Of a DNA stretch of 64,000 nucleotides, positions 33,370 to 42,333 are shown in pieces. How positions within the stretch are numbered: the stretch's first letter is position 1; every line of letters starts with the position of its first letter. The DNA is from Paenibacillus camerounensis. Lineage in GTDB: Bacteria; Bacillota; Bacilli; Paenibacillales; Paenibacillaceae. Made by a program: the position numbers and the translations under genes. The DNA lies in contig NZ_CCDG010000061.1 in the NCBI RefSeq assembly GCF_000723885.1, forward strand, positions 81,933 to 145,932, given 5' to 3'. Below the pieces are notes generated by a model. The model saw nothing but the letters and a program-made list of their open reading frames with translations. It ran no database searches and had not been told where the DNA came from.

Positions 33370-34702
33370 CGGTATCAATGATGAATTGTATATCCTCATC
33401 CGTGGAGGAGAGCGGGGGCGCAAGGGTAAGCACATTGTTGAAGCCGGCTACGGTATCCCCGTTCTTACCTATAATAAGGCCCTTGGCTTTGCATTCGGCA
33501 ATAATGCCTTTGACTATATCCAGATCAGCAGGCTGTTTGCTCCCCTTGTCAGCCACCAGCTCAATGCCGGCAATCAGCCCGAAGCTGCGGATATCACCGA
33601 CCAGCTTGTGCCCGAGCAGCCCCGACAATCCGCTGTGCAGCCTCTGTCCGAGAATAGCGGCCCGCTCCACCAGCTGCTCCTGCTCCAGAACCTCCAGATT
33701 GCGGAGGGCCAGCGCACAGGCGGCCGGGTTACCGCCAAAGGTATTCACATGGCGGAAATGGCCGTAGCCGTCGCTGTTATCCTTAAAGGCCTCATAGATA
33801 TCCTTACGCACCGCGGTTGCCGACAACGGCAGGTAGGCGCTGGTCAGCCCTTTGGCCATCGTGACGATATCCGGCTTAATTCCGAAATTCTGATGGCCGA
33901 ATTTACGCCCGGAACGCCCGAAGCCGCAGATGACTTCATCCATAATCAGCAGCACGCCGTAATTCCGGCAGATTTCCTGCACCCGGTCTAGATACACCTG
34001 CTCAGGCACAATAACACCGCCGCCGGTAATCACCGGCTCCATAATAACAGCCGCAACCGTCTCTGCCCCTTCCCAGATAATCGTCTCCTCAACCGCTTGA
34101 GCACACTGCAGATTGAACGCCTCCACAGTCATGCCTTCCGGGCGGCGGTAGCTGTCCGGCGGAGCTACATGCAGGAAGCCTGCTGCCAGCGGCTCATATT
34201 TGTATTTGCGCTGCGCCTGCCCTGTCGCTGACAGCGCACCGAGCGAGCTGCCGTGATAGCCCCGGTAACGGGCAATGAATTTGCTCCGGTAATGCTGCCC
34301 GGTCTGCTGATGGTATTGGCGGACGATTTTGAAAGCTGCTTCATTCGCCTCTGATCCGCTGTTGGAGAAGAAGATCACATACTCGCCTTCCAGCCATTCA
34401 TTCAGCTTCTCGGCAAGTGCTATAGCCGGCATATGGCTCTGGGTAAGCGGAAAGTACGGCAGGCTAAGCAGCTGATTGTAGGCGGCCTCAGCCAATTCCT
34501 TCCGGCCGTAACCGACATTTACACACCACAGCCCGGACATGCCGTCCAGATATTTATTCCCGTCTATATCGGTAACCCACGAACCGCTGGCCGAAGCCGC
34601 AATCATCGGGGGACTCTGTTCACTGTAAGGTGTAATGTTATGCCATAAATAACGCTGATCCTTCTTGATGATCGCTTCACTCTCTTTACCCAGGCTCTGC
34701 AT
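33335..34702 (-). CDS. class III omega-aminotransferase (beta-alanine:pyruvate type)
   Basis: 455 residues from ATG 34702 (AGGAG eight bases upstream). Fold-type I PLP enzyme: SNSGSEANEAAFKI (phosphate site), YRGYHGSSLGALSATG, LLIMDEVICGFGRSG with the PLP-binding Asp, and the Schiff-base Lys in TMAKGLTSAYLPL. In this setting it most likely moves the amino group of beta-alanine to pyruvate or 2-oxoglutarate, making malonate semialdehyde for the next enzyme. The dehydrogenase gene lies just upstream on the same strand (38 bases), so the two are one operon. Confidence 0.88.
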   Translation of the reverse strand: MQSLGKESEAIIKKDQRYLWHNITPYSEQSPPMIAASASGSWVTDIDGNKYLDGMSGLWCVNVGYGRKELAEAAYNQLLSLPYFPLTQSHMPAIALAEKLNEWLEGEYVIFFSNSGSEANEAAFKIVRQYHQQTGQHYRSKFIARYRGYHGSSLGALSATGQAQRKYKYEPLAAGFLHVAPPDSYRRPEGMTVEAFNLQCAQAVEETIIWEGAETVAAVIMEPVITGGGVIVPEQVYLDRVQEICRNYGVLLIMDEVICGFGRSGRKFGHQNFGIKPDIVTMAKGLTSAYLPLSATAVRKDIYEAFKDNSDGYGHFRHVNTFGGNPAACALALRNLEVLEQEQLVERAAILGQRLHSGLSGLLGHKLVGDIRSFGLIAGIELVADKGSKQPADLDIVKGIIAECKAKGLIIGKNGDTVAGFNNVLTLAPPLSSTDEDIQFIIDTVTAVLNGGWGA

Positions 34703-34740
34703 GACAGGCACTCCTCTCCAAATCCCTTTTTTATTGAAAG

Positions 34741-36204
34741 CTAATAGCGGGCAGTAATCATTTTTTTGCGGGTATAGAACTCCACGCCGTCACGGCCGTT
34801 GGCATGCAGGTCACCGTAGAAAGACTTCTTGTAGCCGGAAAAAGGGAAAAAGGCCATCGGTGCCGGTACTCCGAGGTTCACACCCAGCATCCCCGCATCA
34901 ATCTCTTCCCGGAACTCACGGACCGCCCTGGCGCTGTCCGTATAGAGACAGGCACCGTTGGCGAATGGCGAGCGGTTCGTAATCTCTATCGCTTCCGTGA
35001 GATCCTTAACGCGTACAACAGACAGCAGCGGAGCAAAAATCTCCTCCCTCCAGATTGTCATCCCCGGCTGCACACGGTCAAAGATAGTCGGACCCAGGAA
35101 ATAGCCTGGGCCTGCCGCCGCGCTATCCTTCCTCCCGTCGCGCACCAGCTCAGCCTGCTCGCTGATTCCGGTTTCGATATAACGGATCGTCCGCTCCTTA
35201 TTCGCCTCCCGGATGACCGGACCAAGGAACACGCCTTCTTCCCTGCCGTCCCCGATTTTCAGGCTGTCAGCAGCCTGAAGCAGGCGGCTGACCAGCTCAT
35301 CTGCGACAGCTTCATGCACAACTACAACAGAGCAAGCCATACAGCGTTCACCCGCTGAGCCAAAAGCAGCCGCGGTAATATTCTTTACGGCATTGTCCAG
35401 GTCGGCATCCGGAAGCACAATGGAATGATTCTTGGCACCGGCAAGCGCCTGCACACGTTTACCGTGAGCCGTTCCCTGCTTATACACATATTCCGCCACC
35501 GGCTGTGAGCCGACAAAAGAAACTGCCTTTACGTCCTCATGCGCAAGCAGGCCGTTCACCACTTCATGCGCCCCGTGAACTACATTTAGCACACCCGGCG
35601 GGAACCCGGCTTCGGCGAACAGCTCCGCCAGCCGGTTGACCAGCAGCGGTGTCCGTTCCGACGGCTTCAGAACAAAGCTGTTGCCGCAGGCAATTGCCAG
35701 CGGGAACATCCAGCAGGGCACCATCATCGGGAAGTTGAACGGGGCAATACCGCCAATTACCCCTAAGGGATAACGGTACATACCGGATTCGATTCCGGCT
35801 GCGATATCCGGCAGCTGGCTGCCCATCATAAGCGTAGGAATGCCTGAAGCAAATTCCACGCATTCAATCCCGCGCTGTACCTCACCAAGCGCCTCCTCCC
35901 TGCTTTTCCCGTTCTCCAGCGTGATCAGGTCCGCCAGCTCATCCCGGTGCTGCACCAGCAGCTGCTGATATTGGAAGAAATAGCGGGCCCGCCGGGGAAC
36001 GGCTATCCTCTTCCATGCTTTATAGGCCACTGCTGCCGCCTGCACTGCAGCATCCACCTCTTCCTTACTTGAAATCGGAACATACGCGATGATCTCACCG
36101 GTAGCAGGATTGAATACCTCCTCCTGCTTGCCGGAGGCTGATTCCACCCAAACCCCGTTCACATAATTCCTGACCTTTTCCGCCTGCCCTACTTCCAGAG
36201 ACAT
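34741..36204 (-). CDS. mmsA: CoA-acylating (methyl)malonate-semialdehyde dehydrogenase
   Basis: 487 residues, matching the MmsA/IolA family. NAD-binding region GGIAPFNFPMMVPCWMFP, FVLKPSERTP, VSFVGSQPVAEYVY and the active-site Cys in FGSAGERCMACSVVV. Oxidises malonate semialdehyde (from beta-alanine) or methylmalonate semialdehyde to acetyl-CoA or propionyl-CoA with NAD+, CoA and loss of CO2. GAGAGGTGAG precedes the ATG. Upstream of the aminotransferase in the same operon; no inositol genes are nearby, so the beta-alanine role fits better than IolA. Confidence 0.88.
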   Translation of the reverse strand: MSLEVGQAEKVRNYVNGVWVESASGKQEEVFNPATGEIIAYVPISSKEEVDAAVQAAAVAYKAWKRIAVPRRARYFFQYQQLLVQHRDELADLITLENGKSREEALGEVQRGIECVEFASGIPTLMMGSQLPDIAAGIESGMYRYPLGVIGGIAPFNFPMMVPCWMFPLAIACGNSFVLKPSERTPLLVNRLAELFAEAGFPPGVLNVVHGAHEVVNGLLAHEDVKAVSFVGSQPVAEYVYKQGTAHGKRVQALAGAKNHSIVLPDADLDNAVKNITAAAFGSAGERCMACSVVVVHEAVADELVSRLLQAADSLKIGDGREEGVFLGPVIREANKERTIRYIETGISEQAELVRDGRKDSAAAGPGYFLGPTIFDRVQPGMTIWREEIFAPLLSVVRVKDLTEAIEITNRSPFANGACLYTDSARAVREFREEIDAGMLGVNLGVPAPMAFFPFSGYKKSFYGDLHANGRDGVEFYTRKKMITARY

Positions 36205-36244
36205 CGCTGCTCACCTCTCTTTTGATTTAAGCGCTGATGATAAT

Positions 36245-36271
36245 AGATGACCGCCGTAACGGCGGTCATCT
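36245..36271. repeat. perfect palindromic hairpin between mmsA and the binding-protein gene
   Basis: 11-bp arms AGATGACCGCC/GGCGGTCATCT with loop GTAAC. No T run on either strand, so a canonical terminator is unlikely; it may stabilise or separate mRNA segments. Confidence 0.55.
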
Positions 36272-36295
36272 GTAAGCTGTATATGATTGGATGCC

Positions 36296-37393
36296 TTACT
36301 GCGCTGCCATTTCAACGATCTCATTCGTGAAGGCTGTATTTACATCGGCAGCCTCCTTGATCACTCCGAACTTGAGGGCAATATCCGCCGTCTGCTGGAA
36401 AGCTGCAGCATCGGTGTAGCCCAGCTTGGCAATATCAAAGCCTTCGGGCTGAATCAGCTTGGCAACCTCCGTCATCATCGTCAGCTGATGCTCACGGGTT
36501 GTACTGCCTTCCTCAGCCAGCTTCATAACACTGTCCACAGCTGCCTCCGGATCAGCAATTGCATCCTTCCAGCCCTTGAGGGAAGCACGGACGAACTTGG
36601 CTGCCGTCTCCTTGTTATCCTCCAGCCATTCCTTATTGGCAAAGAGGTTGTCTTCAAGCATTGCCACCCCCTCATCGTTCATGTCGATGACATTCAGCTC
36701 CTCAGCCTTAACTCCCGATTCCAGCACTACCTGGTATTCGTTATAGGTCATGGCCGAAGCCGCATCAAGCTCACCGCCGAGGAACTGGTCCATCGTGAAG
36801 CCCTGCTTCGTGAAGTTCAGATCCTTGTTGGAATCCAGCTGATATTTATCGAACAGCGCCAGCAGCTCAAACTCATTTCCGCCCATCCAGTTTCCGACCT
36901 TTTTACCCTTCAGGTCTGCCGGACTGTTAATCCCCGCATCCTTCTTGGACACCAGCACAAGGCCGCTCTTCTGGAAGATCTGTGCGATCTGCACCAGCGG
37001 CATTTCCTGCTCCTGGCTGGTCAGCAGACTCGCAACCCAGTCCACCCCGATGTCCGCCGATCCTCCGGCCACCTGCTGCTCAGGCACAATGTCCGGTCCG
37101 CCCGGCAGAATCTCAACCTTCAGCCCCTCTTCGGCATAATACCCCTTATCCTGGGCCAGAAAATACCCGGCAAACTGCGCCTGCGGCACCCATTTCAGCT
37201 GAAGCTTGACCGTTACCGGCTCGGCTGCCGGCTCAGCCGTCGCCGCCGTTTCCGGTGATGCTGAGGCTTCTGCCCCCGCTGCAGGCGTATTCGCATTGTT
37301 GTTGCCTCCGCAGCCCGCCAGCAGAGAGAGGATCATAATCATTGCCACCGGCAGCAGCCCGGCGCGAAACTTACCCTTTTTCCCGTTCTTCAC
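36296..37393 (-). CDS. ABC importer substrate-binding lipoprotein, NMT1/THI5-like
   Basis: 365 residues from GTG 37393 (GGGGGAG six bases upstream). Lipoprotein signal with lipobox LLAGC, a short Ala/Thr linker, then an NMT1/THI5-type two-lobe domain: LQLKWVPQAQFAGYFLAQDKGYY in pieces, EVLPGGPDI-like loop, VGNWMGGNEFEL and LDAASAMTYNEYQ. Family members bind pyrimidines (thiamine precursors), riboflavin, nitrate or sulfonates. Within this island the likely ligand is a pyrimidine or dihydropyrimidine (inference). Acts on the outer face of the membrane with the two permeases and ATPase that follow upstream. Confidence 0.85.
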   Translation of the reverse strand: MKNGKKGKFRAGLLPVAMIMILSLLAGCGGNNNANTPAAGAEASASPETAATAEPAAEPVTVKLQLKWVPQAQFAGYFLAQDKGYYAEEGLKVEILPGGPDIVPEQQVAGGSADIGVDWVASLLTSQEQEMPLVQIAQIFQKSGLVLVSKKDAGINSPADLKGKKVGNWMGGNEFELLALFDKYQLDSNKDLNFTKQGFTMDQFLGGELDAASAMTYNEYQVVLESGVKAEELNVIDMNDEGVAMLEDNLFANKEWLEDNKETAAKFVRASLKGWKDAIADPEAAVDSVMKLAEEGSTTREHQLTMMTEVAKLIQPEGFDIAKLGYTDAAAFQQTADIALKFGVIKEAADVNTAFTNEIVEMAAQ

Positions 37394-37534
37394 ACGCAAC
37401 TCCCCCTACCCATTTGAGTTTGTAGTACCGCACAGCACAGCATGGTTACCCTCTTGGTGCTTATATGCATACGGCCCGCGTGCGGATTCTCTGTCTCCCT
37501 CACGCGGATTCCGGATGTAACGGATTGAAGGAAG

Positions 37535-38434
37535 CTACGAACGCTGGGAGGAATGCCATTTGATAAACACCTTTTCCAGCCGTTCCACAACCAGATAGAA
37601 GATAACACCGGCAACTGCCGCCAGTACAATACAGGACCAGCCCAGCGGCATCTTGGCCACCTTGATGGAATTGGAGAGCAGATAACCCAGCCCCCGCGAG
37701 GAAAAGAAAAACTCTCCGACAATAGCGCCGATCATACTGGCTGTAGCATTGATCTTGAGTGCCGTGAATACATACGGGAGACTGTTCTGAATCCGCAGAT
37801 ACCGGAATACTGCCGGCTTGCCGGCTGCGTAGGAATGCATCAGATCCAGCGCCAGCGGGTCTACTGCAGACATCCCCTTATAGGCATTAATCGCCATCGC
37901 CGCCATTGTGGTTGCGGTAACGATAGCCGCCCGCGAACCGATACCGTCACCGAACCACAGGTTCATGATCGGCGCCAGCGCTACTATCGGGACTGCATTA
38001 AGCGCCGCCACCAGAGTCAGGCTGCCTCCGCCCCAGCGCGGCCAGGCAGTTGCCGCAAGGGCAATCAGAAAGCCGCAGGCCGAGCCGGTCAGCATTCCCA
38101 GCACAGCTTCACTCAGGGTATAGCCGGTATAGGATAACAGGAGACTGTAATTCTCGCGCATCGCCTCCCAGATCGCTGAAGGAAGCGGGAGCTGGTATTT
38201 CTTCAGATCAAACAGCTTGTGAAACATCTCCAGCTCCCAGAGGAGCAGGAAGATCACGCCTGCTGCCAGCGGCAAAAGCACACCCGGATTAAGCCACTTG
38301 GTCAAATGCCGCCTTCCTTTTTGCTTCTTGGGATCTGAATATATACTTTCTTTCGTTGTTATAAGAGATGTCGATGGGCCATCCCCTCCTGCAGCAGCCA
38401 TATACGAGGGCTCCTGCACTGAACTGCTGCTCAT
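37535..38434 (-). CDS. ABC importer permease 1 (BPD/SsuC-ThiX type)
   Basis: 299 residues: a 45-residue hydrophilic N-terminus, then six TM helices. The coupling motif is HSYAAGKPAVFRYLRIQNSLPYVFTALKI (EAA loop with the usual late Gly replaced). GEFFFSSRGLGYLL closes the family pattern. Its ATG overlaps the stop of permease 2 (TGATG), so they are translationally coupled. Partner of permease 2 in a heterodimeric channel. Confidence 0.87.
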   Translation of the reverse strand: MSSSSVQEPSYMAAAGGDGPSTSLITTKESIYSDPKKQKGRRHLTKWLNPGVLLPLAAGVIFLLLWELEMFHKLFDLKKYQLPLPSAIWEAMRENYSLLLSYTGYTLSEAVLGMLTGSACGFLIALAATAWPRWGGGSLTLVAALNAVPIVALAPIMNLWFGDGIGSRAAIVTATTMAAMAINAYKGMSAVDPLALDLMHSYAAGKPAVFRYLRIQNSLPYVFTALKINATASMIGAIVGEFFFSSRGLGYLLSNSIKVAKMPLGWSCIVLAAVAGVIFYLVVERLEKVFIKWHSSQRS

Positions 38435-39243
38435 CAGCGGTCTCCTCCCTTCGGCCGGAATTCAGGCTGCCACGGCGCTGCCAGACGTTCCGCAAGCGTC
38501 ATGATCCAGTAGCTGGCAATACCAAGCAGCGCCCCGACCAGCACGGTTGACCAGAACATATAGGTGTGGGATGGCCCGTAATACAGATTGCGCAGCATAA
38601 TGACACCGATCCCGTGCTGCGCACCCATCAGCTCAACCAGAATCGCTCCGGTCACCGCGAGCGGGGCAGCGATTTTGAGGCCGCTGAACAGTCCGGGCAG
38701 AGCAGCCGGAAGCTTCAGCTTCCAGTACACGGCCCACGGCCGGGCAGCGTAGGAATGCATCAGCTCCACCGCCGACAGATCGACGCTGCGCAGCCCGCGC
38801 AGCATATTTAACGCAACCGGAAAGAAGGTGATATACCCGGAGATAATAACCCGCGACACCTGCTCATCCCGGACAATCCCGTAGATAATCGGGGCCAGGC
38901 CCAGAATCGGGATCATCTGGGAAGCAACGGCATACGGAAAGGCCAGCCGTTCAATTATTCTGGACATACTCATCAGCACAGCGAGCAGCACGCCTGCAGC
39001 AGCACCGATCAGGAAGCCGATGCCCGCATTGCCGAAGGTTGCCCCGCCCTCCTTCAGCAGGGTACCGCTGTATTTCCATAAGGTTGCAGCCACTTCATGC
39101 ACATAAGGAAGCTTCGACTGGGCCAGCGGCGTCTGCACCACATGAAGCAGCATCCATGAGACTCCCTCCCAGACTGCCAGCAAGCCGCAGATCCATACCA
39201 GCAGCGGCAGGTAGCGGCTGCGCAACAAGCTGTTCCCTTTCAT
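38434..39243 (-). CDS. ABC importer permease 2 (BPD/SsuC-ThiX type)
   Basis: 269 residues, six TM helices. Coupling segment HSYAARPWAVYWKLKLPAALPGLFSGLKI in the position of the EAA loop and GAQHGIGVIMLRN near the end. GAAGGGG precedes the ATG, which lies two bases after the ATPase stop. Two non-identical permeases with one ATPase is a known layout for the pyrimidine/riboflavin-type importers. Confidence 0.87.
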   Translation of the reverse strand: MKGNSLLRSRYLPLLVWICGLLAVWEGVSWMLLHVVQTPLAQSKLPYVHEVAATLWKYSGTLLKEGGATFGNAGIGFLIGAAAGVLLAVLMSMSRIIERLAFPYAVASQMIPILGLAPIIYGIVRDEQVSRVIISGYITFFPVALNMLRGLRSVDLSAVELMHSYAARPWAVYWKLKLPAALPGLFSGLKIAAPLAVTGAILVELMGAQHGIGVIMLRNLYYGPSHTYMFWSTVLVGALLGIASYWIMTLAERLAAPWQPEFRPKGGDR

Positions 39244-39245
39244 GT

Positions 39246-40028
39246 CTACACCCCTTCAAAGCTGTCGCGGATACGGGCGATTAGCTCAAAAAACTGCGGG
39301 CTGTTTCTCATCTCCGCCGTCCGGGGGCGCGGCAGCGGGATATCAACGACAGCGGACAGCCGGCCCGGATGCGGTGAAAGCACGAATACTCTATCCGATA
39401 AAAAAATCGATTCCGGAATACTGTGGGTTACAAAGACGATGGTGCTCTGCACTTTGCTCCACACAGAGAGCAGCTCCTCATTCAGGCGCTCGCGGGTAAA
39501 TTCATCCAGTGCAGAGAACGGCTCATCCATCAGCAGAATCTCCGGCTCCATAGAGAGGGCACGGGCAATCGCCACACGCTGCTGCATGCCTCCGCTCAGC
39601 TGCCACGGATATTTGTCGGCGAAGCCCTGCAGGCCGACAAGTTCAAGCAGCTCATGCGCTTTTTCCTCACGGACCGTTTTTTTGACTCCCATCAGTTCAA
39701 GCGGCAGAGTGATATTGTGCTTCACCTTACGCCAGTCGTAGAGCACCGGGCTCTGAAACACAATTCCGTATTTCTGCGCCAGCCTAGCTTCCTTTGCGCT
39801 TTTTCCCGCTACTATAACATTCCCGGCCGTCGGCGTCAGCAGATCTGCCATCAGCCTGAGCAGTGTTGTTTTTCCGCAGCCCGAAGGACCGAGCAAAGAA
39901 ACAAATTCACCCTTGGCAATATCAAGGCTTACCTGGTGCAGCGCCAGTACATCCGCCGTTTCTGTCTGATAACGCATTTCAACGTCTTCCAGCTGTATTT
40001 CAGGAATCTTCGCCGCTACAAGTGACAT
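39246..40028 (-). CDS. ABC importer ATP-binding protein (SsuB/ThiZ type)
   Basis: 260 residues from ATG 40028 (GGGGGAG six bases upstream). Walker A GPSGCGKTT, Q-loop VFQSPVLYDW, signature LSGGMQQR, Walker B ILLMDEPFSALD, switch His in VTHSIPES. First gene of the four-gene importer operon (ATPase, permease 2, permease 1, binding protein). Cytoplasmic, drives uptake of the island's substrate. Confidence 0.9.
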   Translation of the reverse strand: MSLVAAKIPEIQLEDVEMRYQTETADVLALHQVSLDIAKGEFVSLLGPSGCGKTTLLRLMADLLTPTAGNVIVAGKSAKEARLAQKYGIVFQSPVLYDWRKVKHNITLPLELMGVKKTVREEKAHELLELVGLQGFADKYPWQLSGGMQQRVAIARALSMEPEILLMDEPFSALDEFTRERLNEELLSVWSKVQSTIVFVTHSIPESIFLSDRVFVLSPHPGRLSAVVDIPLPRPRTAEMRNSPQFFELIARIRDSFEGV

Positions 40029-40064
40029 TTCCAGCTCCCCCTTCATCCCTGAATCGAATTATTA

Positions 40065-40078
40065 ATGTTAATTAACAT
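40065..40078. promoter_or_regulatory. perfect palindrome ATGTTAATTAACAT upstream of the importer operon
   Basis: 14-bp perfect palindrome 37 bases before the importer ATPase start. Half-sites ATGTTA/TAACAT match the inverted repeat before preT (31416-31433). Confidence 0.45.
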
Positions 40079-40161
40079 AACATATTTTTGGTGTTTGCGA
40101 AGTTATTTTTACTTATATGTTCGATTAACTAACATCTTACACTCTGCTCTGCGGACACTCA

Positions 40162-40210
40162 CTAGACAGAAAGTAAAATAGCACCTGCAAAATTCCGTCA
40201 CTTTGTCTAG
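40162..40210. promoter_or_regulatory. spaced CTAGACA / TGTCTAG inverted repeat
   Basis: CTAGACA (40162-40168) and TGTCTAG (40204-40210). The half-site centres are 42 bp apart, about four helical turns. The half-site matches the ATTAGACA/TGTCTAAT repeat in the preT-pucR region. Candidate binding sites for the same regulator. Confidence 0.45.
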
Positions 40211-40434
40211 GCACCAAGCCAGTATTATCAAAGACTATGGCTGGTGCCGATATATATAGGAAGGTTTTTGTCACCGGAGTACCGAATGTTATCCGGCAAA
40301 AACTGTGATACTATTTATTTATATCCTTTCAAAACAGGAGATTATATGCCGATGCTTAATTCTTATTTAAACGGCCCGCGGCTTGCCTTGGCAATTCGTG
40401 CAGTTGACACCTGCTCTGTGTGGAGGCGCAACGC

Positions 40435-42024
40435 ATGGGGACTTTAATATCAAGTTATATTGTTGTTGTATCTATTTCAGGGGTGCTGAATGCGCTCCTT
40501 GCGCTATTTGCTTACTATAAGAAGACGGATTTTGCCGGAATCAGGGCTTTTATCTGCAGCTCGTTTTTTTCAGCGGTGTACACGTTCGGCTTCGCACTGG
40601 AGCTATCGGGTAACACCATGCAGGAGATCGGCTTCTGGATCAAGGTGGAGTATCTGGGAATGCCCTTTATTGCCCCCTGCAGCCTGATCATGATTATGCA
40701 TTTTGTCGGACTGGAGCGTCTGGTTAAAAAACCGCTGCTGGCCCTGCTCTATTCCGTCCCCGCTATTTCCGCGCTGCTGGTATGGACCAATGAGTATCAT
40801 CATTTGTTCTACAAATCAATGATATTCCGCGAAAATGCACCCACGCCGCTGATTGACATTGTAATGGGCCCCTGGTATATCGTTCAGGGCAGTATGACCT
40901 TCGGCTGTATGCTTGCCGGAATGCTGCTGATCCTCTGGCAATGGAACCGGATGAAGCGGGTCTACAGGCGGCAGATAATCACCATCTTTATCGGGCAGTT
41001 TCTTCCTGCCCTTGGGGCCTTCCTCTATCTGATAGACAAAACCCCTTACGGCATGGACCCTGTACCCGTTATTATGAGCGTGACCTCAACCCTGTATTTC
41101 TGGGCTATCCTGTCCAGAGGTATGCTGACTGCGGCTCCCATTGCCCGTGAGAATCTGTTTGAGAGCATGCGCGACGGGGTGCTGGTCACTGACCGCTCCG
41201 ATATGCTGATTGACTATAACCGCGCTGCCGCCGGGATGCTGGAGGGCCTTGATTCCTCTGCCATCGGACGTCCATTAGCCCAGCTCTTTCTGCCGGCAGG
41301 CAAAGAGGCCGTCGATTACGTCATGAACGCCGATCCGCTCTTGAGCGGGGAACGGGAGCTGGCCTGGAACATAAGCGGGAGCACCTGGTATTATCAGGTC
41401 CGCTCTTCTCCGGTACTCAAAAAAGACGGCAGTGTGGCCGGGCGGATGATTATGCTGATTGACGTGACCGAAAGAACCCTGCTTCAGGAAAAGCTGCAGC
41501 TGCTCGCCACAGTCGACAGCCTGACCGGAATCTACAACCGTACTCACTTTATGGAACTGAGCCGGGAGCTGCTGGATGAGGCACTGAACAGCCTGACTCC
41601 GCTCTCCATCATTTTGCTTGATATCGACTTCTTCAAAAGCATCAATGACCGCTACGGCCACCAGTACGGGGATATGGCGCTCCAGCATGTTGTCGGCGTA
41701 TGCGCAAAGCATGTCCGCGAGGGGGATGTATTCGGGCGCTACGGGGGCGAAGAATTCGTAATGTGCCTTCCTCATACTCCGCTGGAGCAGGCTGCAGCAA
41801 TGTCCGAGGAGATCCGCAGCGATGTGGAACGCAGCCCGATGTATACCGTATCCGGGCCGGTTAACGTAACAGCCAGCTTCGGTGTAGTAGAAGCCTTCCG
41901 GCTGAATGTATCCCTGGAGGAGCTGCTCTCCGAGGCCGATCATGCCCTGTATACCTCCAAGCGCAACGGGCGCAACGCTGTTCACATGTCCAGCGGGACA
42001 GCCATTACCCACTTTACCCCTTAA
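40435..42024 (+). CDS. 7TM (histidine-kinase N-terminal type)-PAS-GGDEF diguanylate cyclase
   Basis: 529 residues from ATG 40435 (TGGAGG eight bases upstream). Seven TM helices (~1-225) in the pattern of the 7TM sensor found at the N-terminus of some kinases, a PAS domain (~235-345; ESMRDGVLVTDRSDMLIDYNRAAAGML in pieces, then WYYQVRSSPVLKKDG) and GGDEF (~355-520) with SLTGIYNRTHF, LDIDFFKSINDRYGH and the GGEEF active site at 437-441. No EAL, so a synthase of c-di-GMP. Divergent from the importer operon; whether it belongs to the pyrimidine island is unclear. Confidence 0.88.
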   Translation: MGTLISSYIVVVSISGVLNALLALFAYYKKTDFAGIRAFICSSFFSAVYTFGFALELSGNTMQEIGFWIKVEYLGMPFIAPCSLIMIMHFVGLERLVKKPLLALLYSVPAISALLVWTNEYHHLFYKSMIFRENAPTPLIDIVMGPWYIVQGSMTFGCMLAGMLLILWQWNRMKRVYRRQIITIFIGQFLPALGAFLYLIDKTPYGMDPVPVIMSVTSTLYFWAILSRGMLTAAPIARENLFESMRDGVLVTDRSDMLIDYNRAAAGMLEGLDSSAIGRPLAQLFLPAGKEAVDYVMNADPLLSGERELAWNISGSTWYYQVRSSPVLKKDGSVAGRMIMLIDVTERTLLQEKLQLLATVDSLTGIYNRTHFMELSRELLDEALNSLTPLSIILLDIDFFKSINDRYGHQYGDMALQHVVGVCAKHVREGDVFGRYGGEEFVMCLPHTPLEQAAAMSEEIRSDVERSPMYTVSGPVNVTASFGVVEAFRLNVSLEELLSEADHALYTSKRNGRNAVHMSSGTAITHFTP

Positions 42025-42333
42025 GATTATCGCTGTGCTTCATGCCGAAGAGCCCCGTTCCAGCTGGAACGGGGCTCTTCGCGTCATCTACACCACACCT
42101 GCAGGCTGAACAATGTCCAGGCGGCAAAGTATATCCATGCATACTTTTGGCGATAACAGCTCCCATAGCGATATACCAGGCACCGGCAGGCTGCAACCGC
42201 TTTAGGCTTGCATGCTGTCTTCATTACAGCCGTTAATTAACTCTGCTTGTTTGCAGCGGGAGGGTTTACGTTTAATAAGAAATAGTTAATTCCCTTAACC
42301 CTCTCTATATAACCGCCACAAGGAGGTAATGCG
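42025..42333. other. intergenic region
   Basis: Contains the 36-bp palindrome at 42046-42081 and a smaller AAAGTAT/ATACTTT inverted repeat near 42125. Nothing else recognised. Confidence 0.4.
42046..42081. repeat. 36-bp perfect palindrome
   Basis: 18-bp arms (CGAAGAGCCCCGTTCCAG and its complement) with no spacer, 21 bases after the GGDEF stop. No T run follows on either strand, so termination would be weak; cruciform-prone sequence. Confidence 0.7.

Larger units (their letters stand above)
40029..40434. other. divergent regulatory region between importer operon and GGDEF gene
   Basis: About 400 bases, AT-rich near the importer start. It holds the palindrome at 40065-40078 and the TAGACA inverted pair at 40162-40210. 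A short open frame at 40244-40447 overlaps the GGDEF start and has no ribosome binding site; not accepted. Confidence 0.5.

Noticed and set aside
36287..37258. 323-codon plus-strand open frame opposite the binding-protein gene
   Set aside because: The minus-strand lipoprotein is clear and fits the importer operon; this frame shows no family signal.
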